Source: JAUIKM01 sp964445695 (GTDB taxonomy: Bacteria > Bacteroidota > Ignavibacteria > Kapaibacteriales > UBA7675). From it: a stretch of DNA of 64,000 nucleotides. How positions within the stretch are numbered: the first letter of the stretch is position 1; each line of letters opens with the position of its first letter. Shown piece by piece: positions 24,451-34,861 of this stretch. The notes beneath the pieces are model-generated. The model searched no databases. It was given only the letters and a program-made list of their open reading frames with translations, and was not told where the DNA came from. Location of the stretch: contig CAYULF010000005.1 of the NCBI GenBank assembly GCA_964445695.1, positions 124,001 through 188,000 on the forward strand. Direction: 5' to 3'. The position numbers were made by a program, and so were the translations under genes.

Positions 24451-27400
24451 TCAAGGCACCTGAGAGATCCTGAAGGAGTTGTTGCGAACGATAACGCGGT
24501 CGAGCGAAGTCACCACGCCGTCGCGGTTGGCGTCCCAGGGCAGGTAACCAACCTCGAAGCTGTGGCGGCGCACTTCCACGCGGTCGCGCGCATTAATGAA
24601 ACCGTCCTGCGTGACGTCGCCGCCGAACGCGCCATAGAGATCGGGTTCCAGTTCCAGCGTCGGATCCTGAAAGTCGCGGAACGCCGCTCCCGCCGCGCGG
24701 AAGTCGATCTCGGCGCGGCAGTCCTCGCTGCGAATCAGAGCGGCGGCGGACATGATCGAAAGATGGCTCGGCATGTGAACCACGACCAGAACGGAATCAA
24801 AGCCAAAGTCGGCCGGCAACAGTATACCGTTGGTACCGTCGTGATCGCGCACAATACCTTCCCGGTCGAGCAGGGCGGCGCGGCGCAACAGCACCGTTGT
24901 GGCATCGTCCGGATCGCGCAATTCGACCAAAATCCAGTCGCTGATCTGCGCCGCGGCAAAGCCGATTGCCTCCGTGCCGCCGTAGTTGTGCGGTGCGCCG
25001 CCGAAAGGCTGCTCGGTTGGTAGTAGTCCGTTGTCGCGCAGGTCCGTGCGCATTGCGCCGCCGTCGTACGCGCCTTCGAGCAGCAGGTCGATTGACAGAT
25101 GAATGGCATTGACGGTCACCGTCACCTGATCGTCGGCGTCGCAGCCGTGGATCGTGGCGACGGTAACGCGGTAGGTTCCGCTGCTCGCGACGACTATTGT
25201 CTGCGACGTGGCGCCGTTACTCCAGAGGTAAGCGGCAAAGCCACTTCCGGCGTCGAGTTCCACCGATTGACCACCGCAGAATTCGAGCGGCCCGTCAGCC
25301 GTTATCTGCGGTGCCGGCAATTCGTTAACGGTGACCGTGATCGACGTCGACTGCCTGCAGCCGTGGATCGTGCCGACGGTGACGTGGTAGACGCCGCTCG
25401 CGGCAACCGTTATACTCGGTGAAGTCGCGCCGTTATTCCACAGAATGAACGGGTATTGTGAGCCTATGCTGAGCCTTACGTCGCCGCCGGCACAGAACTC
25501 GGTCGGCCCGTCTGCGTGAATGTTCGGCTGCGGCAGCGCATAGACGGTCACCGTGACAGCGCTGGACTGCGTGCAACCGTGCACGTTGGCGACGGTAACG
25601 CGGTAGACGCCGCTCTGCGCCGCAACAATTGTCTGCGTCGTCTCACCGGTATTCCACATGTAACTCGCAAATCCGTCGCCGGCGTCCAGCTCTACGTCTT
25701 CGCCCTCGCAGAATTCGACCGGGCCGCTGTTAACAATTGCCGCCACGGGCAGGTCGTGCCGCGTTAAACTGATGCTCGTTGAACCGGAACAATTGTTGGC
25801 ATTTGTCACCATGACGCTGTACGTTCCGCTCGCGTCCACGATGATCGTCTGACTTGTCGCGCCGTTATTCCACAGATAAGAAGTGAAGCCCCAGCCGGCG
25901 TCCAGCAAGCGCGTTTCACCTGCACAAAAATCCGTTGAACCATCCGTAGCTATGCGGGGCTGCAGAAATGTGTTAAGTCGTATTTCAACAATCTCCGTTG
26001 TGGCCTCGCAGCCGAAATCGCTCGTGATTGTACAGTATACCGCCGCCGTCGAGTTAAGCGTGATTGTCCGTCCGAGCGTGCCGTCGCTCCATTCATAAGC
26101 GTCATATCCGGCCGGAGCAAACAGCGTGACATCTTCGCCGGGGCAAAGTGTCGTCGGTCCGTCCGATGTTACCGTCGTCTGCGGCAGAGCGTGGATTGTT
26201 AACTCAATTGAGGCGCGGGATTGGCAGAGTTGTGCATTGGCGACGGTGACGCTGAATGTTAAAACGGCGGACGTCACGCCGCTGAGCGCTTGCTGTACGT
26301 TAATGGTCTGCGTCGTAGCGCCGTTGCTCCAGAGGTAGGCGCTGAACCCTGGGCCGGCGTCGAGCAGCAGAGTCTCGTCTTCGCAAATTTCGGTCACACC
26401 GCCGCTTGTAATCTGCGCGGTCGGCAGGCTGTTGACGGTAATGCTGATGGACGTACTCGCCGAGCATCCGTTGTTGTTTGTTACGGTTACCTCAAAAATG
26501 CCGCTTTGGTTAACCACAATGCTGGAGCTCGTCGCACCGTTGGACCACTGAATGCTTGAAAATTCGTCGCCGACATCCAGCGTGACGTCTTCACCCTGGC
26601 AGAATTCGGTCGGTCCATCGGCGGAAATGTTCGGTTGCGGCAGGTTAAACACAGTGACTGCTATCGATGTGCTCGCGGAACATCCGTTGCTGTTTGTCAC
26701 TGTCGCCGCAAAAATGCCGCTTTGGTTAACCGTAATGTTTGACGTTGTCGCGCCGTTGGACCAGAGGATGTTTGTGTACTGCTCGCCGAGGTCGAGCGTG
26801 ACGTCCTCACCCAGGCAGAACGCTGTCGGCCCGTCGGGTGTAATTGTCGGTTGCGGCAGGTTAAACACAGTGACGACAATCGACGTGCTCGCGGAGCATC
26901 CGTTGTTGTTTGTCACGGTCACCTCAAAAATGCCGCTTTGGTTAACCGTAATGTTTGACGTCGTCGCGCCGTTGGACCAGAGGATGTTTGTGTACTGCTC
27001 GCCGAGGTCGAGTGTGACGTCATCCCCCAGACAGAATTCAGTCGGTCCGTCGGGCGCAATTGTCGGCTGCGGCAGGTTGAACACGGTGACAGTGATTGAA
27101 GTGCCCGCGCTGCAGCCCTCGTCGTTTGTTACCGTCGCTTCAAACGTGCCGCTCTGGTTAACTGTAATGTTTGACGCCGTCGCGCCGTTGGACCACTGCA
27201 CGGCGGACCATTCGCCGCCGACATCAAGCGTGACGTCTTCGCCCTGGCAGAAAGCCGTCGGTCCGTCGGCCGTAATACGCGGCGTGGGACTTAAACGCAG
27301 GGTGACGGTGATCGATGTGCTCGCGGAACATCCATTGGCATTTGTGACGAGCGCACTGTACACTCCACTCGTATTGACCGTGATCGATGCATCTGTCGCG

Positions 27401-30400
27401 CCGTTGCTCCACAGCACCTCGGCCCAATTATCGCCGACGTCGAGCGTGACGTCGTCCTTCGGACAAATTGTTGTGGGCCCGTCGGCTGTAATCTGCGGAC
27501 TCGGATTGTCAAACACGGTGACAGTGACGGTCGTCGCTTCGCTGCAGCCGAACGCCGTACTGACGAGCGCGCTGTAAACTCCGCTCTCGTTGACGGTTAT
27601 GGAATTGTCGAGCGAGCCCGTGCTCCACAGCACCTCAGCCCAGTTGTCGCCGACGTCGAGCGTGACGTCACCGCCTGCACAGAATTCCGTCGGACCGTCG
27701 GCTGAGATTTGCGGGTCGGGCGCGGAGTACACAGTCACCGAGATTGAAGTCGAAGCCGTGCAGCCGTCGAGCGTCGCGACTGTCGCCGTGTACAAACCCG
27801 TCTCGCGCACAGTGATTGCGCGGTTCGTCGAGCCGTCGCTCCACAGGATGCTCGCCCAGGTGTTGCCGACGTCGAGTTTAACACTCCTGCCGTCGCAGAA
27901 TTCTGTTGGACCATTGGGCGTGATCGTCGGCTCCGGCAAGTTAAACACGGTGACCGTCATCGAACTTGAGGCCTGGCAGCCGCTGTCGTTGAATACCGTC
28001 GCCGTGTACACGCCGCTCTGATTTACCGCAATTGCATTTGTCGTCGCGCCGTTGGACCACAGCACAGACGCAAAGGAGTCGCCGACGTCGAGCGTGACGT
28101 CCTCGTCGGCGCAGAATTCGGTCGGTCCGTCCGGCGAGATCATCGGGGCAGGCAGGTCATACACCGTAATGGTAATCGATGTCGCCGCCGTGCATCCGTT
28201 GGCCGTGGTAACAATTGCCGTATAAATTCCACCCGTGTCAACAGAAATCGCAGGCGTTGTTAAACCGTTGGACCAGAGCACCGAGGCGTAGGAATTTCCG
28301 ACGTCGATCGTGACGTCGTCACCGGCACAGAATTCGGTCGGTCCGTCCGGCGTAATCGTCGGCTCGGGCAAATCAAAAACCGTCACCGAGACCGAAGTCG
28401 AAGCGACGCAGTCGTTTGTGTTTACAACAGTGGCTGTAAACAGACCGCTCTGATTAACCGTGATTGCATTCGTTGTCGCACCATTGGACCACAGTACGGA
28501 CGCAAAGGAGTCGCCGACATCCAGCGTGACGTCTTCGTTGGCGCAGAACTCAGTCGGCCCGTCGGTTGTGATTGTTGGCGCCGGCAGCTCAAAGACCGTC
28601 ACGGAGATTGAAGTTGACGCCGTGCAGCCATTGGCCGTTGTGACCGTCGCCGAATAGACGCCTGTTTGGTTAACAGTAATACTTGCAGTTGTTGCGCCGT
28701 TCGACCACAAAACGGACGCAAAGGAATTGCCGACGTCGAGTGTGAGGTCCTCGTCGGCGCAGAATTCGGTCGGCCCGTCGGTTGTAATTGTCGGGGCGGG
28801 CAATTCAAAAACCGTCACGGAAACAGAGCTTGAGGCCGCGCAGCCGTTTGCGTTTACAACAGTGACAGTAAAGAGTCCACTCCGGTTGACCGTGATGGAA
28901 TGAGTTGTCGCGCCGTTGGACCAGAGAACAGATTCAAACGACTGACCGACGTCGAGTGTGACGTTCTCGTCGGCGCAGAATTCGGTCGGTCCGTCGGGAG
29001 TAATCGTTGGCTGGGGCAGTTCAAAGACGGTCACCGAGATCGATGTCGACGCCGAACATCCGTTGGCCGTCGTGACGATCGCTGAGTAGGTCCCGCTTTG
29101 GTTAACAGTTATTGCTGTTGTTGTTGCGCCGTTGGACCACAACACAGACGCAAAGGAATTGCCGACGTCGAGCGTGAGGTCTTCGCCGGCACAGAACTCG
29201 GTTGGACCGTCGGTCGTAATTGTCGGCTCGGGCAATTCAAAGACCGTCACGGAAATGGAGGTCGTGGCGGAACAACCATCAATGTTTGCGACGGTCGCGG
29301 TGTAAACACCGCTTTGATTAACAGTTATTGCTGTTGTTGTTGCGCCGTTGGACCATAAGACAGAGTTAAACGATGGTCCCAGGTCGAGCGTGACGTCTTC
29401 GTCGGCACAGAATGTTGTCGGTCCGTCGGGTGTAATTTCCGGTTGCGGCAGCTTAAACACCGTGACTGCAATCGACGTGCTCGCCGAACATCCGTTGGCA
29501 TTTGTTACGGTTGCCTCAAAAATGCCGCTTTGGTTAACAACAATGCTGGAAGTCGTCGCACCGTTGGACCAGAGGACGGCCGTAAACGAGTCGCCGACGT
29601 CGAGTGTGACGTCCTCGTCGGCGCAGAACTCGGTCGGTCCGTCTGGCGTGATCATTGGTTGCGGCAGTTCAAAGACGGTCACGGAGATTGAAGTAGCGGC
29701 TGAACATCCGTCGGCATTCGCGACCGTCGCCGTGTAAATGCCGGTTTGATTAACAACAATGCTGGAAGCTGTCGCGCCGTTGGACCAGAGGACAGACTCA
29801 AACGACTGGCCGACGTCGAGCGTGACGTCCTCGTCGGCACAGAATGATGTCGGTCCGTCGGCTGCAATTGCAGGCTCGGGCAGGTCAAATACCGTGACTG
29901 AAATCGATGTCGACGCCGAACAGCCATCGGCGTTTGTGACCGTGGCCGAATAAACGCCGGATTGATTTACCGTGATATTATTGGATGTTAAACCGTTGGA
30001 CCATAAAACAGATGTGAAAGTGTCGCCGACGTCGAGCGTGACATCCTCGTCGGCACAGAATGTTGTCGGTCCGTCGGCTGCAATTACAGGTTCGGGCAGA
30101 TTAAATACCGTGACGGAGATCGACGTCGAAGCGGAGCATCCGTTTGCATTGGTTACAGTGGCCGTATAGAGGCCGCTTTGATTAACCGTAATTGAGTTGT
30201 CGGTTGAACCGCTGGACCACAATACTGACGCAAACAACACACCGACGTCGAGCGTGACGTCGCTGTCGGCGCAGAAGTTTGTCGGTCCGTCGGCTGCAAT
30301 GATCGGCTCGGGCAGGTTAAACACTGTGACTGAAATCGACGTTGTCGCCGAACATCCGTTTGCATTTGTTACGGTTGCCGAATAAATACCGGATTGATTT

Positions 30401-33400
30401 ATGTTGATACTATTTAAGGTCGAACCGTTGGACCATAAAATCGATGCAAAAGACTCGCCGAGGTCGAGCGTAACACTTTCATCGGCGCAGAATGTCGTTG
30501 GTCCGTCAGGAGTAATTACAGGTTCGGGCAGGTTAAACACTGTGACTGAAATCGACGTTGTCGCCGAACATCCGTTTGCATTTGTTACGGTTGCCGAATA
30601 AATACCGGATTGATTTATGTTGATACTATTTAAGGTCGAACCGTTGGACCATAAAATCGATGCAAAAGACTCGCCGAGGTCGAGCGTAACACTTTCATCG
30701 GCGCAGAATGTCGTTGGTCCGTCAGGAGTAATTACAGGTTCGGGCAGGTTAAACACTGTGACTGAAATCGACGTTGTCGCCGAACATCCGTTTGCATTTG
30801 TTACGATTGACGTATAAACGCCGGATTGATTAACACTAATACTATTTGATGTCGAACCGTTGGACCACAAAACAGACGTAAAAGTGTCGCCGACGTCGAG
30901 CGTGACGTCGCTGTCGGCGCAGAAACTTGTCGGCCCGTCAGCGACAACAAGGGGATCGGGATTGTCAAACACCGTGATGTTAATCGAATCCGTGTCGCTG
31001 CAGCCATTGGCGTTGGTGGCTGTGACGCTGTAGAGGCCGCCTTCACTCACGGTGATTTCCGGCGTCGTTAAACCGTTGCTCCACAGGACCGACGTCCAAC
31101 CCTCGCCGGCGTCAAGCGTCACGCTTCCGCCCGAACAAAAACTTGTCGGCCCGTCGGCGTTGATGTTTACCACCGGCAGCTCAAAAACGGTGATCGTCGG
31201 AGAAGTCGCTTCGGCCGTGCAGCCGCCAAGGGCCGTGACGCTGACCGAGTACTGCCCGCTCTGGTTCACCGTGATTTTCTGTGTAAGTGCGCCATTGCTC
31301 CACAGATAGTTTAAATGCCCCGCCCCCGCGTCAAGCACGACTGAATCGTCGGCGCAGAATGTTGTTGGTCCCTCGGGCGTAACGGTCACAAAAAAGCGGC
31401 AGTATTCAATCGGCGTAGCGGCGTCGGACTCATAGGGGCCGGCGACGGCGCGCACGTCGTAGTAGTACTTCTGGCCGAATGTTAACAGGCCGTGGGCATA
31501 ACTGATGTTCGTCGGTCCGACGGATGCAATTTCACTTAAACTGCCGGGCGAGGTGCCGCGGTAGATGCGGAAGGCGTCGAGATCTTCAACGCCGGCGTCC
31601 TGCCACTCAATGCGCACGCTGTCGCCGTCGGTGTAGACGTTAACATTTATCGGCGCGGGAATTGGCACGACGGCGAAGTTGAAGTTGCTGTTGTCGAACA
31701 CGATCGGATGTCTGGAATCGGCCGCGCGCACGCGCAGGCTGCTGCCGGGTACATCCGGCACGCGCCAGCTATAACTTCCTGTATTGGCGGTGGCGCGTTC
31801 AATTTTGTGCCAGTTGACTCCGCCGTTTTCGGAATAGTCCAGGCGGATGGCGGAAATATTGCCGACGGCATTACTCCACTGAATTGTTTTACGCGCGCCC
31901 ACCTGCCAGCTCTCGCCGCCGTTGGGCGTCTGCAGCGCCAGCGTCGGGGCGATGACGTCGTTGTAGCGCGCCGCCGAATCATTGCTGTTGTCTGTGTCGC
32001 TCGCCAGAAAAGCGCGTGCGTACATGATGTATCGGCTGTTAACCGCTACAGAGGCTTCGGGGAAGTCGACCGTATCGATCGAATTGGCGCTGATCAGCGG
32101 AATCGTGCCGGAAGTGGAGAACACTTCCGCACGCAGCGGCTGGCTCACCATGCGGAAGGTGACCGGCAGGTTTTTAACCGCATTGCTGCCGTTGTTGCGG
32201 ATTTCCACGCGCGGCACAAAAGAAGCGGTGTCGTCGCCGCCCGGCGTTGGGAACAGGATCTCGCGCACTTCAATATCGTTGTTGACGGTGATGCTGAACG
32301 CCGTGTCGCTCACATCTATCAGCCCGGCGTTGTTGCGGTCGTAGATGCGCAAGCGCCCCAGGTCCGTGTTGATCGCCGGCACCGTCCAGTTGTACTGTTC
32401 CGTGCTGGCCGTCTGGTTTGTGCGCACCGAATACCAGCTGGCGCCGTCGTCAGGCGAAAACTCGATCATGACGGTGCTGATGACCGTTCTGTCCCATTCT
32501 ATTTTGCTTGTCGATCCGGAGACATATGTCGTGTCTTTGTTGTGACTTGTTAACTCCAGTGTGCCGGAGAACGAGCCCACCACCGCAAAGGGTTGTTTAA
32601 GTTCATTGTTAACAGTTTTTGAGTCGCCGGTGAGGGCGATGTCCACGCGCGAAAAATAATCGCCGAGCGTAGCCAGCGAGGTCGAAGCAAACGTGACGTG
32701 TTTAACTTCGCCCGCGTCAAGATCAACGTTTGCCGTCGTGCTCCAGACATCCGTTCCGTCGAATTCCTCAATCGTAAATGTGACGACCAGATCGGTCTGG
32801 TCGTCCGTGCCGACGTTTTTCACGACTGCTTCCGGCACAAACCAGGTGTCGTCTTCCACGGATGCGCCCGGCGCGGGCAGAGTGATGTCCATTACAGCGA
32901 CGTCTTTTGCGGCCGACTCTTCCTCGCGGTACACACAGGCGCCGTTTTCGCAGCGGAAGCGAATCAGCGTCGAGACGATCGGATGCAGGTAGAGGCCCTT
33001 GCCGGAAGGCTGCAGGTGACAGTAACTCATGATCGTGCCGCGGCGGTCGATGCGCGTTGGAAAACAACCGCCTTCGGCTGTCCAGCAGGAGTCGATGGCC
33101 GGATTCCAGTTGCAGTTGTGTGTGTGCGACGAGCCGAAGTTGTGTCCCAGCTCGTGCGCCGTGACGTCCGTGTCCCACACGTAGCTCGTCGTGGGGTAAC
33201 TCACGTTGTTGTTCAGGCCGCTGACGCCGTAGCCGTAGCCGCTGAGCAGGCTGCTGCACAAGACATTTACCCATGCCACGCCGCCGATGCCGTTGCGCCC
33301 CGAAAAGAGGTGCGCCAGGCTGCGATTGACGTCGCGCATGTTTGTGTTCCAGTGCGGCCGCATGTCGAACAGCATCTCCGTCGCATCGGTGTCGTCATAG

Positions 33401-34524
33401 GGGTCGCCGCTGCGCCAGACGCGCAGGTAGGGCACGCGCAGTCGCACGTTGACGTCGCGCGTGTACACGGCCGAGACCGCGCCCATGACGGTGCGCGCGT
33501 AGTTGACCGAGCGCGAGAGATTGGAGCCGTGGTCGGCGTAGAACTGAGAGTCGCAGTCGATGGCGATGGACGCGACGAGGATGTCGCTGCTGTTCAGGCG
33601 GTCTTTGGAGCCTTTCTGCTGCGCACCGCGATTCGTCAGAGATTCCTGAACGCGCTCGTCGTAGTCGTCGAGCAGTTCGCTTGAACAGCCCGTTTCCGCG
33701 ACGCCGGGGCGCTGCGGCAGGTCGACGAGCGTTTCGTCATAGACAATGACCGTCGAGGTTTGCTGCGAGGGCTCGCCGAGGGGCGCGATCATGTAGCGCC
33801 GCGCGGGCCGTCCCTGCTCTTCGGGCAGGTCCACGTAGCCGCTGACGTAGCCGCTGAACACGGCCAGATAAACAAAGGAGCGCGGCTCGCCCGCGACCAT
33901 GCCGGAAAGAAACAGCGCCGGGTCCGGGCTGTACGGCAGTTCCGTCTCGCCGTCCGCCGCCACCACGCGGGCGTCTTCCTCGAGAACTTTGAAGCGTTTG
34001 ACCCACACGCGCACCGTGCGCGTCGGACTCAACGGCAAACAAAATGGCCGTTCAGCAGCGACGGGGAAGCCGTCAAGCTGCAAAGAGAATTCAACCGGAT
34101 TGACCTGCAGAAATGCGGCCTCGGTTGGAAGTGTGTCCGTTTCGGGCCGTGGAACCTCGCGGAAAAGCGCGCCCTCCACGCTGTTGACGTCGCAGGGAAC
34201 TTTGTAGCCGTCAACCGGGACGGCGGGATCCACGAACTGAAAATTGCGATAGCGATCGGGAAGGCCGGGAATGTAGACATAAGCCGAGTCGCCGGACTGC
34301 CCATGCGTGTGACGGCAATTGTCATCACAGCGATGATGCTCGGGCACGGCTACGGTCCGCGACAAGGCGGGAGCGGCTGCGGCAGACGCAGCGCCGGAGT
34401 TTTGCGCCAAAGCGGGAAGGGCAAGCAGGAAACTGACAACGCCCACGAACGACGCGCGGCGCAGCGAAAGCAGGAGCGAAGCTATCACGATACCTCTCTG
34501 ACTCAAATTGACGGAATCCCGCAT
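24451..34524 (-). CDS. Giant secreted M12-like metalloprotease with 29 Ig-like repeats and dockerin-like end
   Basis: A protein of about 3,357 residues. A long signal peptide (ending LLALPALAQ) and a propeptide-like region lead to a zinc protease domain with HELGHNFGSSH at 457-467, where three His are ligands and Glu458 is catalytic, and IMSYCH as the Met-turn, as in reprolysin-like M12 peptidases. Then come CARDB-like domains (about 545-640 and 740-830), further beta domains and an FnIII domain (about 960-1040). About 29 tandem repeats of roughly 72 residues follow, each with DGPT-x-FCA, LWSNG and NGCSA blocks. A VELRDPDDAT module (about 3140-3280) precedes two EF-hand-like dockerin loops (DVTQDGFINARD and DANRDGVVTSLD). 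No T9SS tail is seen. I set the start at the ATG of MRDSVNLSQRG, because the longer frame precedes the signal peptide. A surface or secreted protease on a long stalk is likely. Confidence 0.88.
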   Translation of the reverse strand: MRDSVNLSQRGIVIASLLLSLRRASFVGVVSFLLALPALAQNSGAASAAAAPALSRTVAVPEHHRCDDNCRHTHGQSGDSAYVYIPGLPDRYRNFQFVDPAVPVDGYKVPCDVNSVEGALFREVPRPETDTLPTEAAFLQVNPVEFSLQLDGFPVAAERPFCLPLSPTRTVRVWVKRFKVLEEDARVVAADGETELPYSPDPALFLSGMVAGEPRSFVYLAVFSGYVSGYVDLPEEQGRPARRYMIAPLGEPSQQTSTVIVYDETLVDLPQRPGVAETGCSSELLDDYDERVQESLTNRGAQQKGSKDRLNSSDILVASIAIDCDSQFYADHGSNLSRSVNYARTVMGAVSAVYTRDVNVRLRVPYLRVWRSGDPYDDTDATEMLFDMRPHWNTNMRDVNRSLAHLFSGRNGIGGVAWVNVLCSSLLSGYGYGVSGLNNNVSYPTTSYVWDTDVTAHELGHNFGSSHTHNCNWNPAIDSCWTAEGGCFPTRIDRRGTIMSYCHLQPSGKGLYLHPIVSTLIRFRCENGACVYREEESAAKDVAVMDITLPAPGASVEDDTWFVPEAVVKNVGTDDQTDLVVTFTIEEFDGTDVWSTTANVDLDAGEVKHVTFASTSLATLGDYFSRVDIALTGDSKTVNNELKQPFAVVGSFSGTLELTSHNKDTTYVSGSTSKIEWDRTVISTVMIEFSPDDGASWYSVRTNQTASTEQYNWTVPAINTDLGRLRIYDRNNAGLIDVSDTAFSITVNNDIEVREILFPTPGGDDTASFVPRVEIRNNGSNAVKNLPVTFRMVSQPLRAEVFSTSGTIPLISANSIDTVDFPEASVAVNSRYIMYARAFLASDTDNSNDSAARYNDVIAPTLALQTPNGGESWQVGARKTIQWSNAVGNISAIRLDYSENGGVNWHKIERATANTGSYSWRVPDVPGSSLRVRAADSRHPIVFDNSNFNFAVVPIPAPINVNVYTDGDSVRIEWQDAGVEDLDAFRIYRGTSPGSLSEIASVGPTNISYAHGLLTFGQKYYYDVRAVAGPYESDAATPIEYCRFFVTVTPEGPTTFCADDSVVLDAGAGHLNYLWSNGALTQKITVNQSGQYSVSVTALGGCTAEATSPTITVFELPVVNINADGPTSFCSGGSVTLDAGEGWTSVLWSNGLTTPEITVSEGGLYSVTATNANGCSDTDSINITVFDNPDPLVVADGPTSFCADSDVTLDVGDTFTSVLWSNGSTSNSISVNQSGVYTSIVTNANGCSATTSISVTVFNLPEPVITPDGPTTFCADESVTLDLGESFASILWSNGSTLNSININQSGIYSATVTNANGCSATTSISVTVFNLPEPVITPDGPTTFCADESVTLDLGESFASILWSNGSTLNSININQSGIYSATVTNANGCSATTSISVTVFNLPEPIIAADGPTNFCADSDVTLDVGVLFASVLWSSGSTDNSITVNQSGLYTATVTNANGCSASTSISVTVFNLPEPVIAADGPTTFCADEDVTLDVGDTFTSVLWSNGLTSNNITVNQSGVYSATVTNADGCSASTSISVTVFDLPEPAIAADGPTSFCADEDVTLDVGQSFESVLWSNGATASSIVVNQTGIYTATVANADGCSAATSISVTVFELPQPMITPDGPTEFCADEDVTLDVGDSFTAVLWSNGATTSSIVVNQSGIFEATVTNANGCSASTSIAVTVFKLPQPEITPDGPTTFCADEDVTLDLGPSFNSVLWSNGATTTAITVNQSGVYTATVANIDGCSATTSISVTVFELPEPTITTDGPTEFCAGEDLTLDVGNSFASVLWSNGATTTAITVNQSGTYSAIVTTANGCSASTSISVTVFELPQPTITPDGPTEFCADENVTLDVGQSFESVLWSNGATTHSITVNRSGLFTVTVVNANGCAASSSVSVTVFELPAPTITTDGPTEFCADEDLTLDVGNSFASVLWSNGATTASITVNQTGVYSATVTTANGCTASTSISVTVFELPAPTITTDGPTEFCANEDVTLDVGDSFASVLWSNGATTNAITVNQSGLFTATVVNTNDCVASTSVSVTVFDLPEPTITPDGPTEFCAGDDVTIDVGNSYASVLWSNGLTTPAISVDTGGIYTAIVTTANGCTAATSITITVYDLPAPMISPDGPTEFCADEDVTLDVGDSFASVLWSNGATTNAIAVNQSGVYTATVFNDSGCQASSSMTVTVFNLPEPTITPNGPTEFCDGRSVKLDVGNTWASILWSDGSTNRAITVRETGLYTATVATLDGCTASTSISVTVYSAPDPQISADGPTEFCAGGDVTLDVGDNWAEVLWSTGSLDNSITVNESGVYSALVSTAFGCSEATTVTVTVFDNPSPQITADGPTTICPKDDVTLDVGDNWAEVLWSNGATDASITVNTSGVYSALVTNANGCSASTSITVTLRLSPTPRITADGPTAFCQGEDVTLDVGGEWSAVQWSNGATASNITVNQSGTFEATVTNDEGCSAGTSITVTVFNLPQPTIAPDGPTEFCLGDDVTLDLGEQYTNILWSNGATTSNITVNQSGIFEVTVTNNNGCSASTSIVVTVFNLPQPTITPDGPTAFCLGEDVTLDLGEQYTNILWSNGATTSNITVNQSGIFAATVTNSNGCSASTSIAVTVFNLPQPNISADGPTEFCQGEDVTLDVGDEFSSIQWSNGATSSSIVVNQSGIFEVTVTNNNGCSASTSISITVNSLPTAQITSGGVTEICEDETLLLDAGPGFSAYLWSNGATTQTINVQQALSGVTSAVLTFSVTVANAQLCQSRASIELTIHALPQTTVTSDGPTTLCPGEDVTLFAPAGYDAYEWSDGTLGRTITLNSTAAVYCTITSDFGCEATTEIVEIRLNTFLQPRIATDGSTDFCAGETRLLDAGWGFTSYLWNNGATSQTIIVDASGTYSVMVTNANNCSGSTSISLTRHDLPVAAIVNSGPVEFCEGEDVELDAGDGFASYMWNTGETTQTIVAAQSGVYRVTVANVHGCTQSSAVTVTVYALPQPNIHADGPTEFCAGGDVRLSIGSQYPFILWNNGATSPSITVAASGVYHVTVGTIHGCRQSTSITVTVNELPAPQITADGPLEFCGGQSVELDAGSGFAAYLWSNGATSQTIVVASSGTYRVTVATIHGCDADDQVTVTVNAIHLSIDLLLEGAYDGGAMRTDLRDNGLLPTEQPFGGAPHNYGGTEAIGFAAAQISDWILVELRDPDDATTVLLRRAALLDREGIVRDHDGTNGILLPADFGFDSVLVVVHMPSHLSIMSAAALIRSEDCRAEIDFRAAGAAFRDFQDPTLELEPDLYGAFGGDVTQDGFINARDRVEVRRHSFEVGYLPWDANRDGVVTSLDRVIVRNNSFRISQVP
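25094..31400 (-). repeat. Array of 29 coding repeats of about 216 bp
   Basis: Inside the giant protease gene, units of about 72 codons recur in phase. Most carry one Cys in FCA and one in GCSA, likely a disulfide per Ig-like fold. Central units (about numbers 4-23) are very similar, whereas the outermost units at both ends are diverged, as expected for expansion from the middle. Confidence 0.9.
30316..30747. repeat. Exact tandem duplication, 2 x 216 bp
   Basis: The unit starting GTTAAACACTGTGACTGAAA occurs at 30316 and again at 30532 without a difference that I can find, and the start of a third copy continues for about 55 bases from 30748. Neighbouring units differ, so this is a recent duplication or gene conversion (or an assembly artefact). 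Confidence 0.9.
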
Positions 34525-34861
34525 GTTGGCCGAACCGCCGGGCGGCCCGGACTGAAGTGCCGGCTGATGACGTTGAGCGCTTTGGCTCGGGAGTTCAAAT
34601 CCGGGAACGACAAAAAGCCGCACCGGACGACTGGTGTTTATTTCATATTTTTGATTCCGCACGCCCGTTGTGCCGCAGGCATGTGATCAATCCGAGTAGT
34701 CAGGGCCTGCCGGGACGACAGGACGCGGAAAATAGCGTTCCGAACGATGAGAGTCAATTGTTTGCCGCGGCTGAATGTCCGCGGGCGGGCGGCAAACTCC
34801 CCCTCAGTAATGAAATCAGCTGCGCGACGCAGATGCGGTCCCGCAGCATGGCGACGATTCC
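34525..34861. other. Divergent gap between the giant protease and murB
   Basis: Two divergent promoters are expected here, but no exact Bacteroidota promoter box was found. A stretch resembling a tRNA T-arm near 34600 does not pair properly and was discarded. Confidence 0.5.

Noticed and set aside
24451..34524. CRISPR array
   Set aside because: The recurring units are 216 bp, in phase with one reading frame and without alternating unique spacers; they encode Ig-like repeats.
34590..34625. tRNA-like T-arm sequence GTTCAAATC
   Set aside because: The flanking stem does not pair (GGGAG against CCGGG) and no acceptor or anticodon arm can be assembled.
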